Shown: one piece after another, positions 43,507 to 52,030 of the stretch
Position numbering within the stretch: position 1 is the stretch's first letter
How the letters are laid out: each line of letters begins with the position of its first letter
Assembly (NCBI RefSeq): GCF_030733685.1
Contig: NZ_JASHIM010000001.1
Span: 461,018-525,017 of the forward strand
Length of the DNA: 64,000 bases
Reading direction: 5' to 3'
DNA from: Roseovarius sp. MMSF_3281
Lineage (GTDB): Bacteria > Pseudomonadota > Alphaproteobacteria > Rhodobacterales > Rhodobacteraceae
The notes under the pieces: model-generated
Seen by the model: the letters and a program-made list of their open reading frames with translations, nothing else
Told to the model about the DNA's origin: nothing
The model's database searches: none
Position numbers and translations under genes: made by a program

Positions 43507-44241
43507 ATGACCGAGCAACTCCATGGTACTGTTGCCGTTCTCGAGTTGAAGCCGTTTCTGTCCCAAACCTTCGAAGATATCGTTGAGGAAATCGATCTTT
43601 CCTTTCGCCCGCCCGGCCTCATGCGTCAGGCCCTGATCCGCGATGGCGACGATATCGCCATCCTGGAACGCGGGCCGGTACGCCTTGTTCTTGGCTGGAT
43701 CGACCAGCCAAGCCCCAACAGGGCCCCACATCTCATCCTCGCCATTGGCCGCACCGAAGACAGCAGCGCCGTCATTCTCGACGAAAAATTGTTTCGGCTG
43801 ATCAAGGCGCAACTGCTGATGCATGCGGAAAGCTACCTGCCGATCAACAGCATCCTGCACAGCAAGGCAGATCGCCCCGTCGGAACAGAGTTGATCGACT
43901 CCCTCTGCGAGCTTCTGCACTACACGGGCTATCCCCACGCGCAAACCTACAATCCCTCCGACGACACCGCCGCCGACCATGCAGATGCGCAAGATACCCA
44001 AGATGACACCCCTGAAAACGCCCAGCCCAACAGCAAGATTCACCCCAAGTCCAGCGATATACTGGATGCCGATTACCAACCGCTGGCGGGCCTGGGCGAA
44101 GACACCTTGCCGCAAAAGCTCACGGTTTACACCGTCGGGGCCACGATGATGATGGTGTCCCCACCCGTCGGGGCCACCTTCATCGTCTATGCCTGCCTGC
44201 GCGCCATCACGGCGCCCAAACCCCAGCAGGCGTTTCAATGA
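43507..44241 (+). CDS. hypothetical protein with C-terminal membrane segment
   Basis: 244 residues from the ATG at 43507 (GAGCAGAG upstream); a GTG 30 bp earlier in frame is the alternative start. The N-terminal 140 residues are a mixed alpha/beta domain without a motif I recognise. They are followed by an acidic, polar linker ('PSDDTAADHADAQDTQDD') and a hydrophobic C-terminal segment ('YTVGATMMMVSPPVGATFIV') that may insert in the membrane. Real coding by codon bias. It stands alone between convergent or distant neighbours. Confidence 0.72.
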   Translation: MTEQLHGTVAVLELKPFLSQTFEDIVEEIDLSFRPPGLMRQALIRDGDDIAILERGPVRLVLGWIDQPSPNRAPHLILAIGRTEDSSAVILDEKLFRLIKAQLLMHAESYLPINSILHSKADRPVGTELIDSLCELLHYTGYPHAQTYNPSDDTAADHADAQDTQDDTPENAQPNSKIHPKSSDILDADYQPLAGLGEDTLPQKLTVYTVGATMMMVSPPVGATFIVYACLRAITAPKPQQAFQ

Positions 44242-44381
44242 AGACCCGGGCACCCCTCGGCCGGTCAAGGGTCAAAACCCCGGCACATGGCGCCGGGAAA
44301 ACCCGGTGAAAAACGTCGCCTTGGCCCGCGCCCCGCGCGGGTCTTGCCATTGCCGGGGCAAGGCGCGTCAATCGCGCCTCA

Positions 44382-45137
44382 TCACGCCATCTCCGTCGCC
44401 GCTGTCATGCGCTTCACAACGAAGGTATGGATCGAAAAGACACAGGCCCGCGTTTCGGGCAGCCGCAAAACACATTGCCGCTCTGATCGCAGATAAGGCA
44501 AGGCCCGCGCCGCCGGCCCCTCCGGCACGCTTCGCGCCCGTGGCTGGAACAAATCCGCCATCGCATAGGGCAGCGCATTGAACCGCCACAGGGGCCGGCC
44601 CACTTGTACCCCGTCGAACAACCGCTGCACCCGCCGCGCGAGGCCCTCGTCATACTCCGGCACAGGCACGTGAATGCCCGTCAATGGCCGCCCGATCTTG
44701 TCCGAAAGCCGCCAACTGGCCGGAAAGCACAACACCGCCGCCGTCAGGTGATGCTCGGCCCCGCGCTTTTCCATCAGGCACAGATCCTCCTGCACCAAAT
44801 GCCCCAACGTGCCCATCGGATCCCGCCGATCAAGCGCGACAACCACCCCATCGGGCCGCGCGACCTCGGCAGCCCCGACACGATAGCCCGGCGCATGGGC
44901 GGCAAGCCATGCCAAGACATGCTCCAACAACTCCTGCGCCGCCGCCTCGCCCTCGGGCGTCACGGCCAGAACCTCGTCCCGGCGATCGGCCAGCAATCGC
45001 GCCCGCTCCGCCATCTGCGCGGCAAAAGCCTCGTCCACCCAAAGCCAATCGCTCTCATCCAAAGGCGCAACCCCGGGCAAGCGCCGCGCCTCCAGGTCAT
45101 AAGGCACCGCCCGCTGCAAAATCTCGCTCACATCCAC
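44382..45137 (-). CDS. heme-dependent oxidative N-demethylase family protein (DUF3445)
   Basis: 251 residues. The family core is visible: 'PLDESDWLWVDEAFAAQMAE', 'LGHLVQEDLCLMEKRGAEH', 'LTAAVLCFPASWRLSDKIGR', 'IHVPVPEYDEGLARRVQRLF', and 'LRSERQCVLRLPETRACVFS'. Characterised relatives use heme to oxidatively demethylate secondary amines, including dimethylamine; substrate here is unassigned. The next gene upstream in the same direction is a DUF6314 gene 81 bp away, separated by a repeat (45163-45213). Confidence 0.88.
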   Translation of the reverse strand: MDVSEILQRAVPYDLEARRLPGVAPLDESDWLWVDEAFAAQMAERARLLADRRDEVLAVTPEGEAAAQELLEHVLAWLAAHAPGYRVGAAEVARPDGVVVALDRRDPMGTLGHLVQEDLCLMEKRGAEHHLTAAVLCFPASWRLSDKIGRPLTGIHVPVPEYDEGLARRVQRLFDGVQVGRPLWRFNALPYAMADLFQPRARSVPEGPAARALPYLRSERQCVLRLPETRACVFSIHTFVVKRMTAATEMA

Positions 45138-45162
45138 CCCTTCTTCTTTTTACAAATATCCT

Positions 45163-45213
45163 GGGGGAGGCGTTGAAAATCCCCCGATTTTCAACGTCGG
45201 GGGCAAAGCCCCC
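45163..45213. repeat. palindromic GTTGAAAATC repeat, copy 1
   Basis: CGTTGAAAATC / GATTTTCAACG (45171-45181 with 45186-45196), with GGGGGAGG before and the hairpin GGGGGC-AAA-GCCCCC after (45199-45213). The copy at 63805-63853 is the same element inverted. Here it can act as a terminator between the DUF6314 and DUF3445 genes. Confidence 0.8.
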
Positions 45214-45218
45214 AATCC

Positions 45219-45614
45219 TCACCGCCGATATTCACTTTCCATCCGGTAATCCTTGCGCGGCCCGCGCACCCTCCAGCGCACCCGCCACACCGGCCAATCG
45301 CCGAATTCATAAGCCCCGTCATACTGATCCGGGTCACACCAATGGCCGGTCTCGCCCCCCGCGCCCGGCACCCGGTGGAAAAACCGCCCGTCCTCGAACC
45401 ACACCGTCAGGTCCGGTTTCCACAGATAGCTCCGCCGCGCCTCCATCTGCGGTTGCCCGGGCAGGCTCATCCGCCCCACTTCCTCATAGGCCAAACCTTC
45501 CTCACAAGGGGCAAACACCGCCTCGCCTACGAACCGCGCCTCGGTGCCATCGGCATGCACCATGTGCCGCGACAGCCGCCATCTGCCCTCGAAATCCGTC
45601 AATTGCACGGTCAT
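45219..45614 (-). CDS. DUF6314 family protein
   Basis: 131 residues. Pattern 'DFEGRWRLSRHMVHADGTEA', 'ARFVGEAVFAPCEEGLAYEE', 'RRSYLWKPDLTVWFEDGRFF' and C-terminal 'WRVRWRVRGPRKDYRMESEY' fits DUF6314, a small beta-barrel-like family found mainly in Rhodobacterales. The repeated W/R strands suggest a lipocalin- or START-like barrel. Function unknown. It is divergent from purB, with about 90 bp between starts. Confidence 0.8.
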   Translation of the reverse strand: MTVQLTDFEGRWRLSRHMVHADGTEARFVGEAVFAPCEEGLAYEEVGRMSLPGQPQMEARRSYLWKPDLTVWFEDGRFFHRVPGAGGETGHWCDPDQYDGAYEFGDWPVWRVRWRVRGPRKDYRMESEYRR

Positions 45615-45705
45615 TGCGTCTTACTCCCCGGCCCCGGCCTTGCCGCTCAGCGCCCATAGGTCTACACCCCCGCCAACGGTTACAGGACAGACAAAGGCTC
45701 GTCAC

Positions 45706-47013
45706 ATGATTCCCCGCTATTCCCGCCCCGACATGGTTGCCATCTGGTCGCCCGAAAGCAAATTCCGCATCTGGTACGAGATCGAAGCCCACGCCTGCGA
45801 CGCCATGGCCGACCTCGGCGTCATCCCCCGCGAAAACGCCGAGGCCGTCTGGAAAGCCAATGACGTGGAATTCGACGTCGCCCGCATCGACGAGATCGAG
45901 GCCGTCACCAAGCATGACGTCATCGCCTTCCTTACGCACCTTGCCGAACACGTGGGCAGCGAAGAGGCCCGCTTCGTCCACCAGGGCATGACCAGCTCGG
46001 ACGTGCTGGATACCTGTTTCAACGTGCAACTGGTCCGCGCCGCCGATATCATTATCAAGGATATCGAAGGCCTGCTCTCTGCCCTCAAACGCCGCGCGCT
46101 GGAACACAAGATGACCCTGCGCGTCGGTCGCAGCCACGGCATCCATGCCGAGCCCACCACCATGGGCCTGACCTTCGCCCGCTTTTATGCCGAGATGGAC
46201 CGCAACCTTGCCCGCATGAAAACCGCGCGCGAGGAGATCGCCACCGGCGCCATCTCGGGCGCCGTGGGCACCTTTGCCAACATCGACCCGGCGGTCGAGG
46301 ATCACGTCTGCAAGAAACTGGGCCTTGAGCCCGAGCCGATTTCCACCCAGGTCATCCCGCGCGACCGTCATGCCGCCTTCTTCGCGGCCCTGGGCGTTGT
46401 CGCCTCCTCGGTCGAAAACATCGCCATCGAAGTGCGCCACATGCAGCGCACCGAAGTGCTGGAAGGGGCCGAGTTCTTCTCGATGGGGCAAAAAGGCTCC
46501 TCGGCCATGCCGCACAAGAAAAACCCGGTGCTGACCGAAAACCTGACCGGTCTCGCCCGCCTCGTGCGCTCTGCCGTGGTGCCGGCGATGGAAAACGTGG
46601 CGCTTTGGCACGAACGCGATATCTCGCATTCCTCGGTGGAACGGATGATCGGCCCGGATGCCACCATCACGCTTGATTTCGCCCTCGCGCGCCTCACCGG
46701 CGTGATCGACAAGATGCTGATCTTCCCCGAGAACATGCTCGACAACATGAACAAGTTCCCCGGCCTCGTGATGTCGCAACGCGTGCTTCTGGCCCTGACC
46801 CAAGCGGGCGTCAGCCGCGAAGACGCCTATGCCATGGTGCAGCGCAACGCGCTCAAGGTCTGGGAAGAACGCACCGATTTCAAAGAGGAACTGCTTGCCG
46901 ACGTCGACGTGGTCGCGGCGCTGGGCAAAGAGCAGATCGAAGAAAAATTCGACATGGGCTACCACACCAAGCACGTCGATACGATCTTTGAGCGGGTCTT
47001 CGGCGAAAGCTGA
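45706..47013 (+). CDS. purB: adenylosuccinate lyase
   Basis: 435 residues from 'MIPRYSRPDMVAIWSPESKF'. Fumarase/aspartase superfamily: 'VTKHDVIAFLTHLAEHVGSE', 'FVHQGMTSSDVLDTCFN' (with the catalytic region), 'RVGRSHGIHAEPTTMG' and the signature 'GSSAMPHKKNPVLTENL' with the catalytic serine loop. It acts twice in purine synthesis, on SAICAR and on adenylosuccinate, releasing fumarate. Monocistronic; terminator 8 bp downstream. Confidence 0.98.
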   Translation: MIPRYSRPDMVAIWSPESKFRIWYEIEAHACDAMADLGVIPRENAEAVWKANDVEFDVARIDEIEAVTKHDVIAFLTHLAEHVGSEEARFVHQGMTSSDVLDTCFNVQLVRAADIIIKDIEGLLSALKRRALEHKMTLRVGRSHGIHAEPTTMGLTFARFYAEMDRNLARMKTAREEIATGAISGAVGTFANIDPAVEDHVCKKLGLEPEPISTQVIPRDRHAAFFAALGVVASSVENIAIEVRHMQRTEVLEGAEFFSMGQKGSSAMPHKKNPVLTENLTGLARLVRSAVVPAMENVALWHERDISHSSVERMIGPDATITLDFALARLTGVIDKMLIFPENMLDNMNKFPGLVMSQRVLLALTQAGVSREDAYAMVQRNALKVWEERTDFKEELLADVDVVAALGKEQIEEKFDMGYHTKHVDTIFERVFGES

Positions 47014-47020
47014 CAATAAC

Positions 47021-47049
47021 AAGGCCGGGCCAAGCGCCCGGCCTTTCTT
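47021..47049 (+). terminator. terminator after purB
   Basis: Stem AAGGCCGGGC / GCCCGGCCTT (47021-47030 with 47036-47045), loop CAAGC, followed by TCTT. Confidence 0.9.
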
Positions 47050-47145
47050 CGTCCTGCTACTTCTTGCTACGCCCTATCGCGACAAGGGGTCGGAAAACGT
47101 CCTCGTCGCAATGTCGGGTTTGCGGGACGAAGCGGAGATTGCACT

Positions 47146-47338
47146 AGCCGCGCATCGGCGGGCCGTGGTGCGGCGATCTAACCTTTGAACAGTTCACTTT
47201 ATCCCGGCCACTGGCGCGTGACCTTTAAGCCTTGTGCCCTTACCAGCCCAATCGCCGTGCCGGGGGACGGCGTCATGCCGGAGGCATGCTTTCAGCATGA
47301 CGATGCGCGGCGGCGCGTGCCGCGCCTTGATTCCGCGC
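47146..47338. repeat. structured intergenic element, copy Q
   Basis: Shares blocks in order with 37045-37215: TAGCCGCGC with ATCGGCGGGCCG, CTTTATCC, ACTGGCGCGT, CCAATCGCCG, then GCGCGGCGGCGC and GATTCCGCGC. With 55961-56128 it shares ATCCCGGCCAC and CGCGCCTTGA. An extra hairpin GTCATGC / GCATGAC (47272-47278 with 47295-47301) is inserted in the centre. Confidence 0.65.
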
Positions 47339-47560
47339 GGGAGCTTCGCGATCAAATGTCCAACATGGGACTCAAACCGGACATGCGTCGGTCCAGGCCG
47401 ACGGCCTTGGCCAAATGCTCTGTCGCTCCCGGTCCACTGCGTACATCGGCCGTAAGATTGGCTCTGCGGCGCAGCGTCGCCGGCTCGGCCACTCCCTGCG
47501 CCTGCTAGGACGGGACACTCCGGTTGCACGTCATACGAACCAAGCGGCCGGTCACGCAAT

Positions 47561-47578
47561 TGTAAAGCAAGCTTGACA
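47561..47578. promoter_or_regulatory. operator-like palindrome 1 (membrane/XRE pair)
   Basis: TGTAAAGC-AA-GCTTGACA: 8-bp arms with one mismatch. Centre 38 bp upstream of a second, nearly identical site. Confidence 0.7.
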
Positions 47579-47598
47579 TTCACGACCCCATCAAACAA

Positions 47599-47616
47599 AG
47601 TAAAGCAAGCTTTACA
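47599..47616. promoter_or_regulatory. operator-like palindrome 2 (membrane/XRE pair)
   Basis: AGTAAAGC-AA-GCTTTACA: perfect 7-bp arms GTAAAGC / GCTTTAC. It lies 18-35 bp before the start codon at 47634. Probable binding site of the XRE protein encoded as the second gene; this is inference from position and symmetry. Confidence 0.7.
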
Positions 47617-47633
47617 TTATTCCGGAGACTAAA

Positions 47634-48002
47634 ATGCGTGGGCTTCTTCTTCTCTTGGCTGGATTGGCCGCTTACACGGCCACGCTGATCCTCTCTCAGC
47701 GCACCCTCGCAGGCGGCATCGAAAGCCAGTCTCTCCGCCTTCTGATTGCTCTTAGTCCGATGCTGCCTTCCGCATTCATTTGCGGGGTGGTGGTTCTCAG
47801 CATCCGGAACCTGGACGAAATGCAGCGCAAGCTTCAGTTCGAGGCGCTTGCCCTGTCATTTGCAGGAACGGCGTTGATCACCTTCGGCTATGGCTTTCTT
47901 GAAGGTGCGGGGTTTCCCAAGCTTTCAATGTTTGCCGTTTGGCCTTTGATGGCCACGATCTGGTTCATTGGCGTCATGATCGGGCGGCTCCGCTTTAGAT
48001 GA
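47634..48002 (+). CDS. four-helix membrane protein paired with XRE regulator
   Basis: 122 residues, four hydrophobic helices (about 2-20, 34-56, 68-88, 98-116) and a basic C-terminus ('MIGRLRFR'). 'IRNLDEMQRKLQFEALALSF' between helices 2 and 3 is the conserved cytosolic loop of a family that occurs next to small XRE regulators. CCGGAGA precedes the ATG. The XRE gene starts inside the stop codon (ATGA). Function unknown. Confidence 0.8.
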   Translation: MRGLLLLLAGLAAYTATLILSQRTLAGGIESQSLRLLIALSPMLPSAFICGVVVLSIRNLDEMQRKLQFEALALSFAGTALITFGYGFLEGAGFPKLSMFAVWPLMATIWFIGVMIGRLRFR

Positions 48003-48196
48003 TAAACCGTATCCGCGAGCTTCGCCAACAGAAGGGATGGTCCCAGGCCGACCTTGCCACCCATCTAAGCGTCTCGCGACAGACCATCAACGCCCTTGAA
48101 CGGGGGCGCTATGCCCCCAGCCTTCCGCTTGCGTTTAGCATCGCGCGCCTCTTCGGTGAAACAATCGAAAATATCTTTCGGCCAGAAGAGGAATGA
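47999..48196 (+). CDS. small XRE-family regulator
   Basis: 65 residues, essentially a bare helix-turn-helix: 'RIRELRQQKGWSQADLATHL' then 'SVSRQTINALERGRYAPSLP' and 'LAFSIARLFGETIENIFRPE'. Typical of the compact YozG-like regulators that bind paired palindromes. It overlaps the membrane-protein gene by 4 bp and probably represses the operon through the twin sites at 47561-47616. Confidence 0.9.
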   Translation: MINRIRELRQQKGWSQADLATHLSVSRQTINALERGRYAPSLPLAFSIARLFGETIENIFRPEEE

Positions 48197-48218
48197 AAGA
48201 GACCGTTTTCCGACCGGT

Positions 48219-48298
48219 TTTCGTACGACTCGTACGACGGGCCTCAGCTCGCGCCGCATTTTCGTACGAAACCCGCGTATAAAACGTACGACTCGTAC
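48219..48298. repeat. 80-bp GTAC-rich element, copy 2 (3' of Trm112-like gene)
   Basis: Same length and spacing as 22141-22220: TTTCGTACG, GTACG, a 21-base variable gap, ATTTTCGTACGAAAC, CGCGTATAAAACGTAC, then CTCGTAC. It ends 6 bp from the stop codon (48305-48307) of the minus-strand Trm112-like gene. Confidence 0.75.
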
Positions 48299-48304
48299 GT
48301 TTTC

Positions 48305-48502
48305 TTACCCCTCGTCCAAGCGCCGTGCCTCGTCCACCAACATCACCGGAATCCCGTCACGGATGGGAAAGGCCAGCCCGGCCTTGCGGCTGACCAACTC
48401 ATGGTGATCGGCATCGTATTCCAGCGTCGATTGCGTCTGCGGGCAGATCAGTGCCTCCAACATCCGGCGGTCGAACGGTATGCCTCCGATTGGGTCATTC
48501 AT
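48305..48502 (-). CDS. Trm112-like/UPF0434 small protein
   Basis: 65 residues: '[20 protein letters not shown]', '[20 protein letters not shown]', 'LVDEARRLD'. The Trm112/YcaR fold usually has Cys pairs; here only one Cys (in 'LICPQTQ') remains, so zinc is not bound in the classic way. Family members activate methyltransferases. It overlaps the LON-domain gene by 4 bp. Confidence 0.9.
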   Translation of the reverse strand: MNDPIGGIPFDRRMLEALICPQTQSTLEYDADHHELVSRKAGLAFPIRDGIPVMLVDEARRLDEG

Positions 48503-49149
48503 TGCATGATCTCCTCATCGCTTCCGCCCCGCAGGGCATATTCTATAAGCGTCACAAGGGTTTCGCGCCGTGTGCTCAGCGATGGCGCCTCCAGAAGCGC
48601 CTGCTTGTCCTCCGGTTCGAATCCCAACAGCATCGACAGCGAATTGATCAGCAATTCGTCATCCGCATCCTTGAGGGTCTCCCAATCGGTCTGCAATTCC
48701 CGTGCAATGAAATAACGCTCCAACAAGGACAGGAAGGCAGCACGATCAAACCCGGGGTCTTCATCCACCGGGCCAAGGTCGCGCCCGAAACCGGCCCAGG
48801 ACACCCGTGCGCGTCGATAGGGCGTAAACCCTTCTACTTCTTCGATAATCCTGTATCTGGATATGCCGGTAAGGGTAATCATATAGCGCCCGTCCTCGGT
48901 TTCCGAGAACTGCGTCACCCGCCCCACGCAACCGATCGCATGCAGGCCGGTGCCCCCGCTCCGGCCATTCGGCGCGGCATTGGGTTGCACCATCCCGATC
49001 AACCGCTCCGGCGTCTTGAGCGCATCCTCCAGCATCGTCAGATACCGTGGTTCGAACAAATGCAAAGGCAGCCGAGAGCGCGGCAAAAGCAACGCCCCGG
49101 GCAAGGGAAAGATCGGGATAACCTCGGGCAGATCGGCTTCGTTGAACAT
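48499..49149 (-). CDS. LON substrate-binding domain protein
   Basis: 216 residues. Pattern '[20 protein letters not shown]', '[16 protein letters not shown]', '[20 protein letters not shown]', '[15 protein letters not shown]' is the LON N-terminal (PUA-like) domain without AAA or protease parts. Function unknown; may bind damaged proteins. It lies between the thioredoxin-TPR gene (26 bp upstream) and the Trm112-like gene (4 bp overlap), an operon that recurs in alphaproteobacteria. Confidence 0.92.
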   Translation of the reverse strand: MFNEADLPEVIPIFPLPGALLLPRSRLPLHLFEPRYLTMLEDALKTPERLIGMVQPNAAPNGRSGGTGLHAIGCVGRVTQFSETEDGRYMITLTGISRYRIIEEVEGFTPYRRARVSWAGFGRDLGPVDEDPGFDRAAFLSLLERYFIARELQTDWETLKDADDELLINSLSMLLGFEPEDKQALLEAPSLSTRRETLVTLIEYALRGGSDEEIMQ

Positions 49150-49175
49150 ATTCGAAATCTAGCCCGTAAAACCGG

Positions 49176-50087
49176 TCAGGCAAATATCATTGAGCTGAGT
49201 TTCCGGCGCCCGTTCAACACAATCGGATCATTGGGTTTGAGCGCTTCGAAAATGGTGAAAAGCTGCTGTTTCGCGGCTTCTTCGTTCCATTCCCGATCAC
49301 GGCGGAACAGCTCCAGAAGCTCATCCACGGCGTCTTGCACCTGCCCCCCGGCATACAGCGCCTGCGCCAGATCGAACCGCGCCTGATGATCGTCGGGGTT
49401 GGCCTCGACAGCGGCTTTCAACTCGGACACCGGCCCGGCCTCGCTTGCCTGCTTGGCCAGTTCAAGTTGCGCATGGGCGGCTTCCAACTCGGGGGACTTC
49501 GATATCTCGGCAGGTGCCCCGTTCAGGATCGCCTCGGCCTGTTCCAGATCGTCCATCGCGATATGGGCCCGCACCAATCCGCCGTAAGCCCCTGCATTCG
49601 CTTCACTTTCCTGCAAGATTGCGGCAAAGGTCTGTGCCGCGTCACTCGCCGCGCCCTGCTCCAGCATTTCCTCAGCAGCGGCAAGGGCATCGTCCAAACC
49701 GCCGCTGGCATCACCGCCTGCGGCCTGTACCACCCGGTCGACAAAAGCATCAATTTCCGACGGCGGAACAGCGCCCTGGAAACCATCCACCGGCTGACCC
49801 TTCCAGAAGGCATAGACCGTCGGGATGGATTGCACCTGCAATTGCCCCGCGATCATCTGGTTTTCGTCCACGTTGACCTTGGCCATTTTGACCGCGCCCT
49901 TGGCCTTGGTCACCGCCGCCTCAAGCGCCGGCCCAAGGGTTTTGCAAGGCCCGCACCACGGCGCCCAGAAATCCACGATAACCGGCACGGTCTGGCTGGC
50001 CTCCACGACCTCGGCCATGAAATCGGCCTCCGAGACATCCTTGATCAGGTCGGTTGCGGGGGGGGTCGTGCCACCGAGTTCAAGCAT
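49176..50087 (-). CDS. thioredoxin-TPR co-chaperone (YbbN/CnoX-like)
   Basis: 303 residues from the ATG at 50087 (CCGGAGAG upstream); an ATG 33 bp earlier has no ribosome site. Thioredoxin domain with active-site C45-G-P-C48 in 'FWAPWCGPCKTLG', 'IPTVYAFWKGQPVDGFQG'-type strand, then TPR-like helices (about 125-303). Holdase and thioredoxin-like co-chaperone that hands clients to GroEL or DnaK. Here the CXXC is intact, unlike E. coli YbbN (SXXC). Confidence 0.92.
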   Translation of the reverse strand: MLELGGTTPPATDLIKDVSEADFMAEVVEASQTVPVIVDFWAPWCGPCKTLGPALEAAVTKAKGAVKMAKVNVDENQMIAGQLQVQSIPTVYAFWKGQPVDGFQGAVPPSEIDAFVDRVVQAAGGDASGGLDDALAAAEEMLEQGAASDAAQTFAAILQESEANAGAYGGLVRAHIAMDDLEQAEAILNGAPAEISKSPELEAAHAQLELAKQASEAGPVSELKAAVEANPDDHQARFDLAQALYAGGQVQDAVDELLELFRRDREWNEEAAKQQLFTIFEALKPNDPIVLNGRRKLSSMIFA

Positions 50088-50172
50088 AGCGCGCTCTCCG
50101 GGGTTATGTGTGAGTGTCATGGCTTAAATGGCGTAGCGTGCCCCATGATGCAAGGGGTCCGCCAAAGACGCC

Positions 50173-50961
50173 TTACAAATCAAACGTCGCAAACACCGGC
50201 GCATGATCGCTGGGTTTCTCCCAGCCGCGCGCGGCACGCAAGATACGGCTGCCATGTGCGGCGTTCGAAATATCCGGCGTGGCCCAGATATGATCCAACC
50301 GCCGCCCCTTGTCGGCGGCATCCCAATCGCGCGCCCTGTAGCTCCACCAGCTATACAGTTTGCCCTCCGGAATATCCCGGCGCGTCACGTCCACCCAGGC
50401 GCCCGCCTCTTGGGCATTGCCCAAATGCTCCACCTCCACCGGCGTGTGGCTGACCACCTTGAGCATTTTCTTGTGGTCCCAGACATCCTCGTCCAACGGC
50501 GCAATGTTCAGATCCCCCACCAGAATACCCTTTTCGGGGCGGTTGTCGCGGAACCAGTCGCGCATATCCGTCAGGTAATCCAGCTTCTGGCCGAATTTCT
50601 CGTTCACCGCGCGATCCGGCTTGTCGCCCCCTGCGGGCACGTAAAAGTTGTGAACCACCACGCCGTTTTCCAAGCGCCCCGCCACATGCCGCGCATGGCC
50701 AAGGCCCGCGAAATCCATCTCGCCCGCGTCTTCGATCGGCTGGCGTGACAGGATCGCCACGCCGTTATACCCCTTCTGCCCCCGCGCCACCATGTGCGGG
50801 TAACCAAGCGCCGCGAACTGTTCCCGCGGGATCTTGTCGACCGGGCTTTTGCATTCCTGCAGGCACAGGACATCCGGCCCCTCCTCACGCAAAAGCTTGG
50901 CGACCAAATCCTCGCGCAGGCGAACCGAATTGATGTTCCAGGTGGCAAGGGTGAATGGCAT
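50173..50961 (-). CDS. xth: exodeoxyribonuclease III
   Basis: 262 residues from 'MPFTLATWNINSVRLREDLV'. Metal and catalytic motifs: 'WNINSVR', 'LCLQECKSP', 'NGVAILSRQP', 'VGDLNIAPLDEDVWD', 'RLDHIWAT', 'SDHAPVFATF'. The endonuclease/exonuclease/phosphatase fold removes abasic-site and 3'-blocked ends in base excision repair. The thioredoxin-TPR gene follows 85 bp downstream. No LexA box seen. Confidence 0.96.
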   Translation of the reverse strand: MPFTLATWNINSVRLREDLVAKLLREEGPDVLCLQECKSPVDKIPREQFAALGYPHMVARGQKGYNGVAILSRQPIEDAGEMDFAGLGHARHVAGRLENGVVVHNFYVPAGGDKPDRAVNEKFGQKLDYLTDMRDWFRDNRPEKGILVGDLNIAPLDEDVWDHKKMLKVVSHTPVEVEHLGNAQEAGAWVDVTRRDIPEGKLYSWWSYRARDWDAADKGRRLDHIWATPDISNAAHGSRILRAARGWEKPSDHAPVFATFDL

Positions 50962-51039
50962 GGCGCAAGGCTCCTGTCTGACATGGCGTTTCAAGAACCT
51001 ATAACGCGCCCGCGCGGCCATGACACCCACCCAGAACGC

Positions 51040-51066
51040 AAAAAAAGACCCCGGACAGGCCGGGGT
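51040..51066 (-). terminator. terminator downstream of the response-regulator gene
   Basis: Minus strand: ACCCCGG / CCGGGGT stem (51060-51066 with 51048-51054), loop of 5, then a run of seven T (one base removed). It lies about 114 bp after the response-regulator stop at 51180. Confidence 0.8.
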
Positions 51067-51179
51067 CAGTCCAACAGGGAGGTGCATGCGATAACCCGCA
51101 CATGCAACGGGTATGTCGTCTCGTTGTCACCGTGTACAACGGTCTACAATGATGTACCTCAAGTCGACACGCTTTTCAA

Positions 51180-51866
51180 CTATGACAAGAGCCGGTAACC
51201 ACCGGATTCCGTAACAAGCAAGCGCGCGTTCGACGGATCGGGTTCGATTTTCTGGCGCAGGCGGTAAATATGGGTCTCCAAAGTGTGGGTCGTAACCCCC
51301 GCGTTATAGCCCCAAACCTCGTGCAACAACACGTCACGCGCCACCACGCCTTCCGACGACCGATAAAGAAATTTCAGGATATTGGTTTCCTTCTCGGTCA
51401 GGCGGATCTTGCGATCTTCCTCATCCACAAGGATCTTCATGGCAGGCTGGAAGGTATACGGCCCCAATTGGAAAACCGCGTCCTCGCTTTGTTCATGCTG
51501 GCGAAGCTGGGCACGGATACGCGCCAAAAGCACCGGGAACTTGAAAGGTTTGCTGACGTAATCATTGGCCCCGGCGTCCAGCCCAAGGATCGTGTCGGAA
51601 TCGCCGTCATGCCCGGTCAGCATCATGATCGGGGCCTTCACCCCCTGCTTTCGCATCAAGCGGCACAGCTCCCGCCCATCGGTATCGGGCAGGCCCACGT
51701 CAAGGATCACAAGGTCATAGATGCCGTCGCGCACCCTTGCCATGCCTTCCGATCCATTGCCCGCCTCGAAGACATCGAAATCCTCGGTCATCACCAATTG
51801 TTCGCTCAGCGCCTCGCGCAGGTCCTCGTCATCATCGACAAGCAGGATTTTCTTGAGCTGTCCCAT
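51180..51866 (-). CDS. OmpR-family response regulator
   Basis: 228 residues from the ATG at 51866 (AAAGGAG 8 bp upstream); a GTG 9 bp earlier is possible. Receiver domain: acidic pocket 'LLVDDDEDL', phosphorylation Asp about 55 in 'LVILDVGLPDTDG', switch Thr ('IMMLTGHDG'), Lys in 'DYVSKPFKFPVL'. The C-terminal winged helix has 'IRLTEKETNILKFLYRS', 'EVWGYNAGVTTHTLETHIYR', 'TESGGYRLLS'. No histidine kinase gene is adjacent, so the partner is unknown. A link to the essential orphan regulators of alphaproteobacteria is possible but unproven. Confidence 0.93.
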   Translation of the reverse strand: MGQLKKILLVDDDEDLREALSEQLVMTEDFDVFEAGNGSEGMARVRDGIYDLVILDVGLPDTDGRELCRLMRKQGVKAPIMMLTGHDGDSDTILGLDAGANDYVSKPFKFPVLLARIRAQLRQHEQSEDAVFQLGPYTFQPAMKILVDEEDRKIRLTEKETNILKFLYRSSEGVVARDVLLHEVWGYNAGVTTHTLETHIYRLRQKIEPDPSNARLLVTESGGYRLLS

Positions 51867-52030
51867 CTCGGTCACTCCTTTGCTTCATTGACAAGGATGT
51901 GCGCCCCGATCACCGAAACGGCAAGACTTGCTACAGCCGCATCACGGCCACGTGTTGCCCGGCGAGGAAATATTTCAATTCGTTACGACATTCGCTACAT
52001 GTAAGTCACCCTCAACCGCAGGAGTCGCGC

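Larger units (their letters stand above)
47014..47633. other. 620-bp intergenic region between purB and membrane/XRE pair
   Basis: No convincing gene. It holds the purB terminator (47021-47049), the structured repeat element Q (47146-47338), and two operator-like palindromes (47561-47578 and 47599-47616) before the membrane-protein gene. Open frames across it lack good ribosome sites and overlap the repeat. Confidence 0.6.

Noticed and set aside
47194..47598. Minus-strand frame of 134 codons between purB and the XRE pair
   Set aside because: It covers structured repeat element Q and the operator region; no ribosome site or domain.
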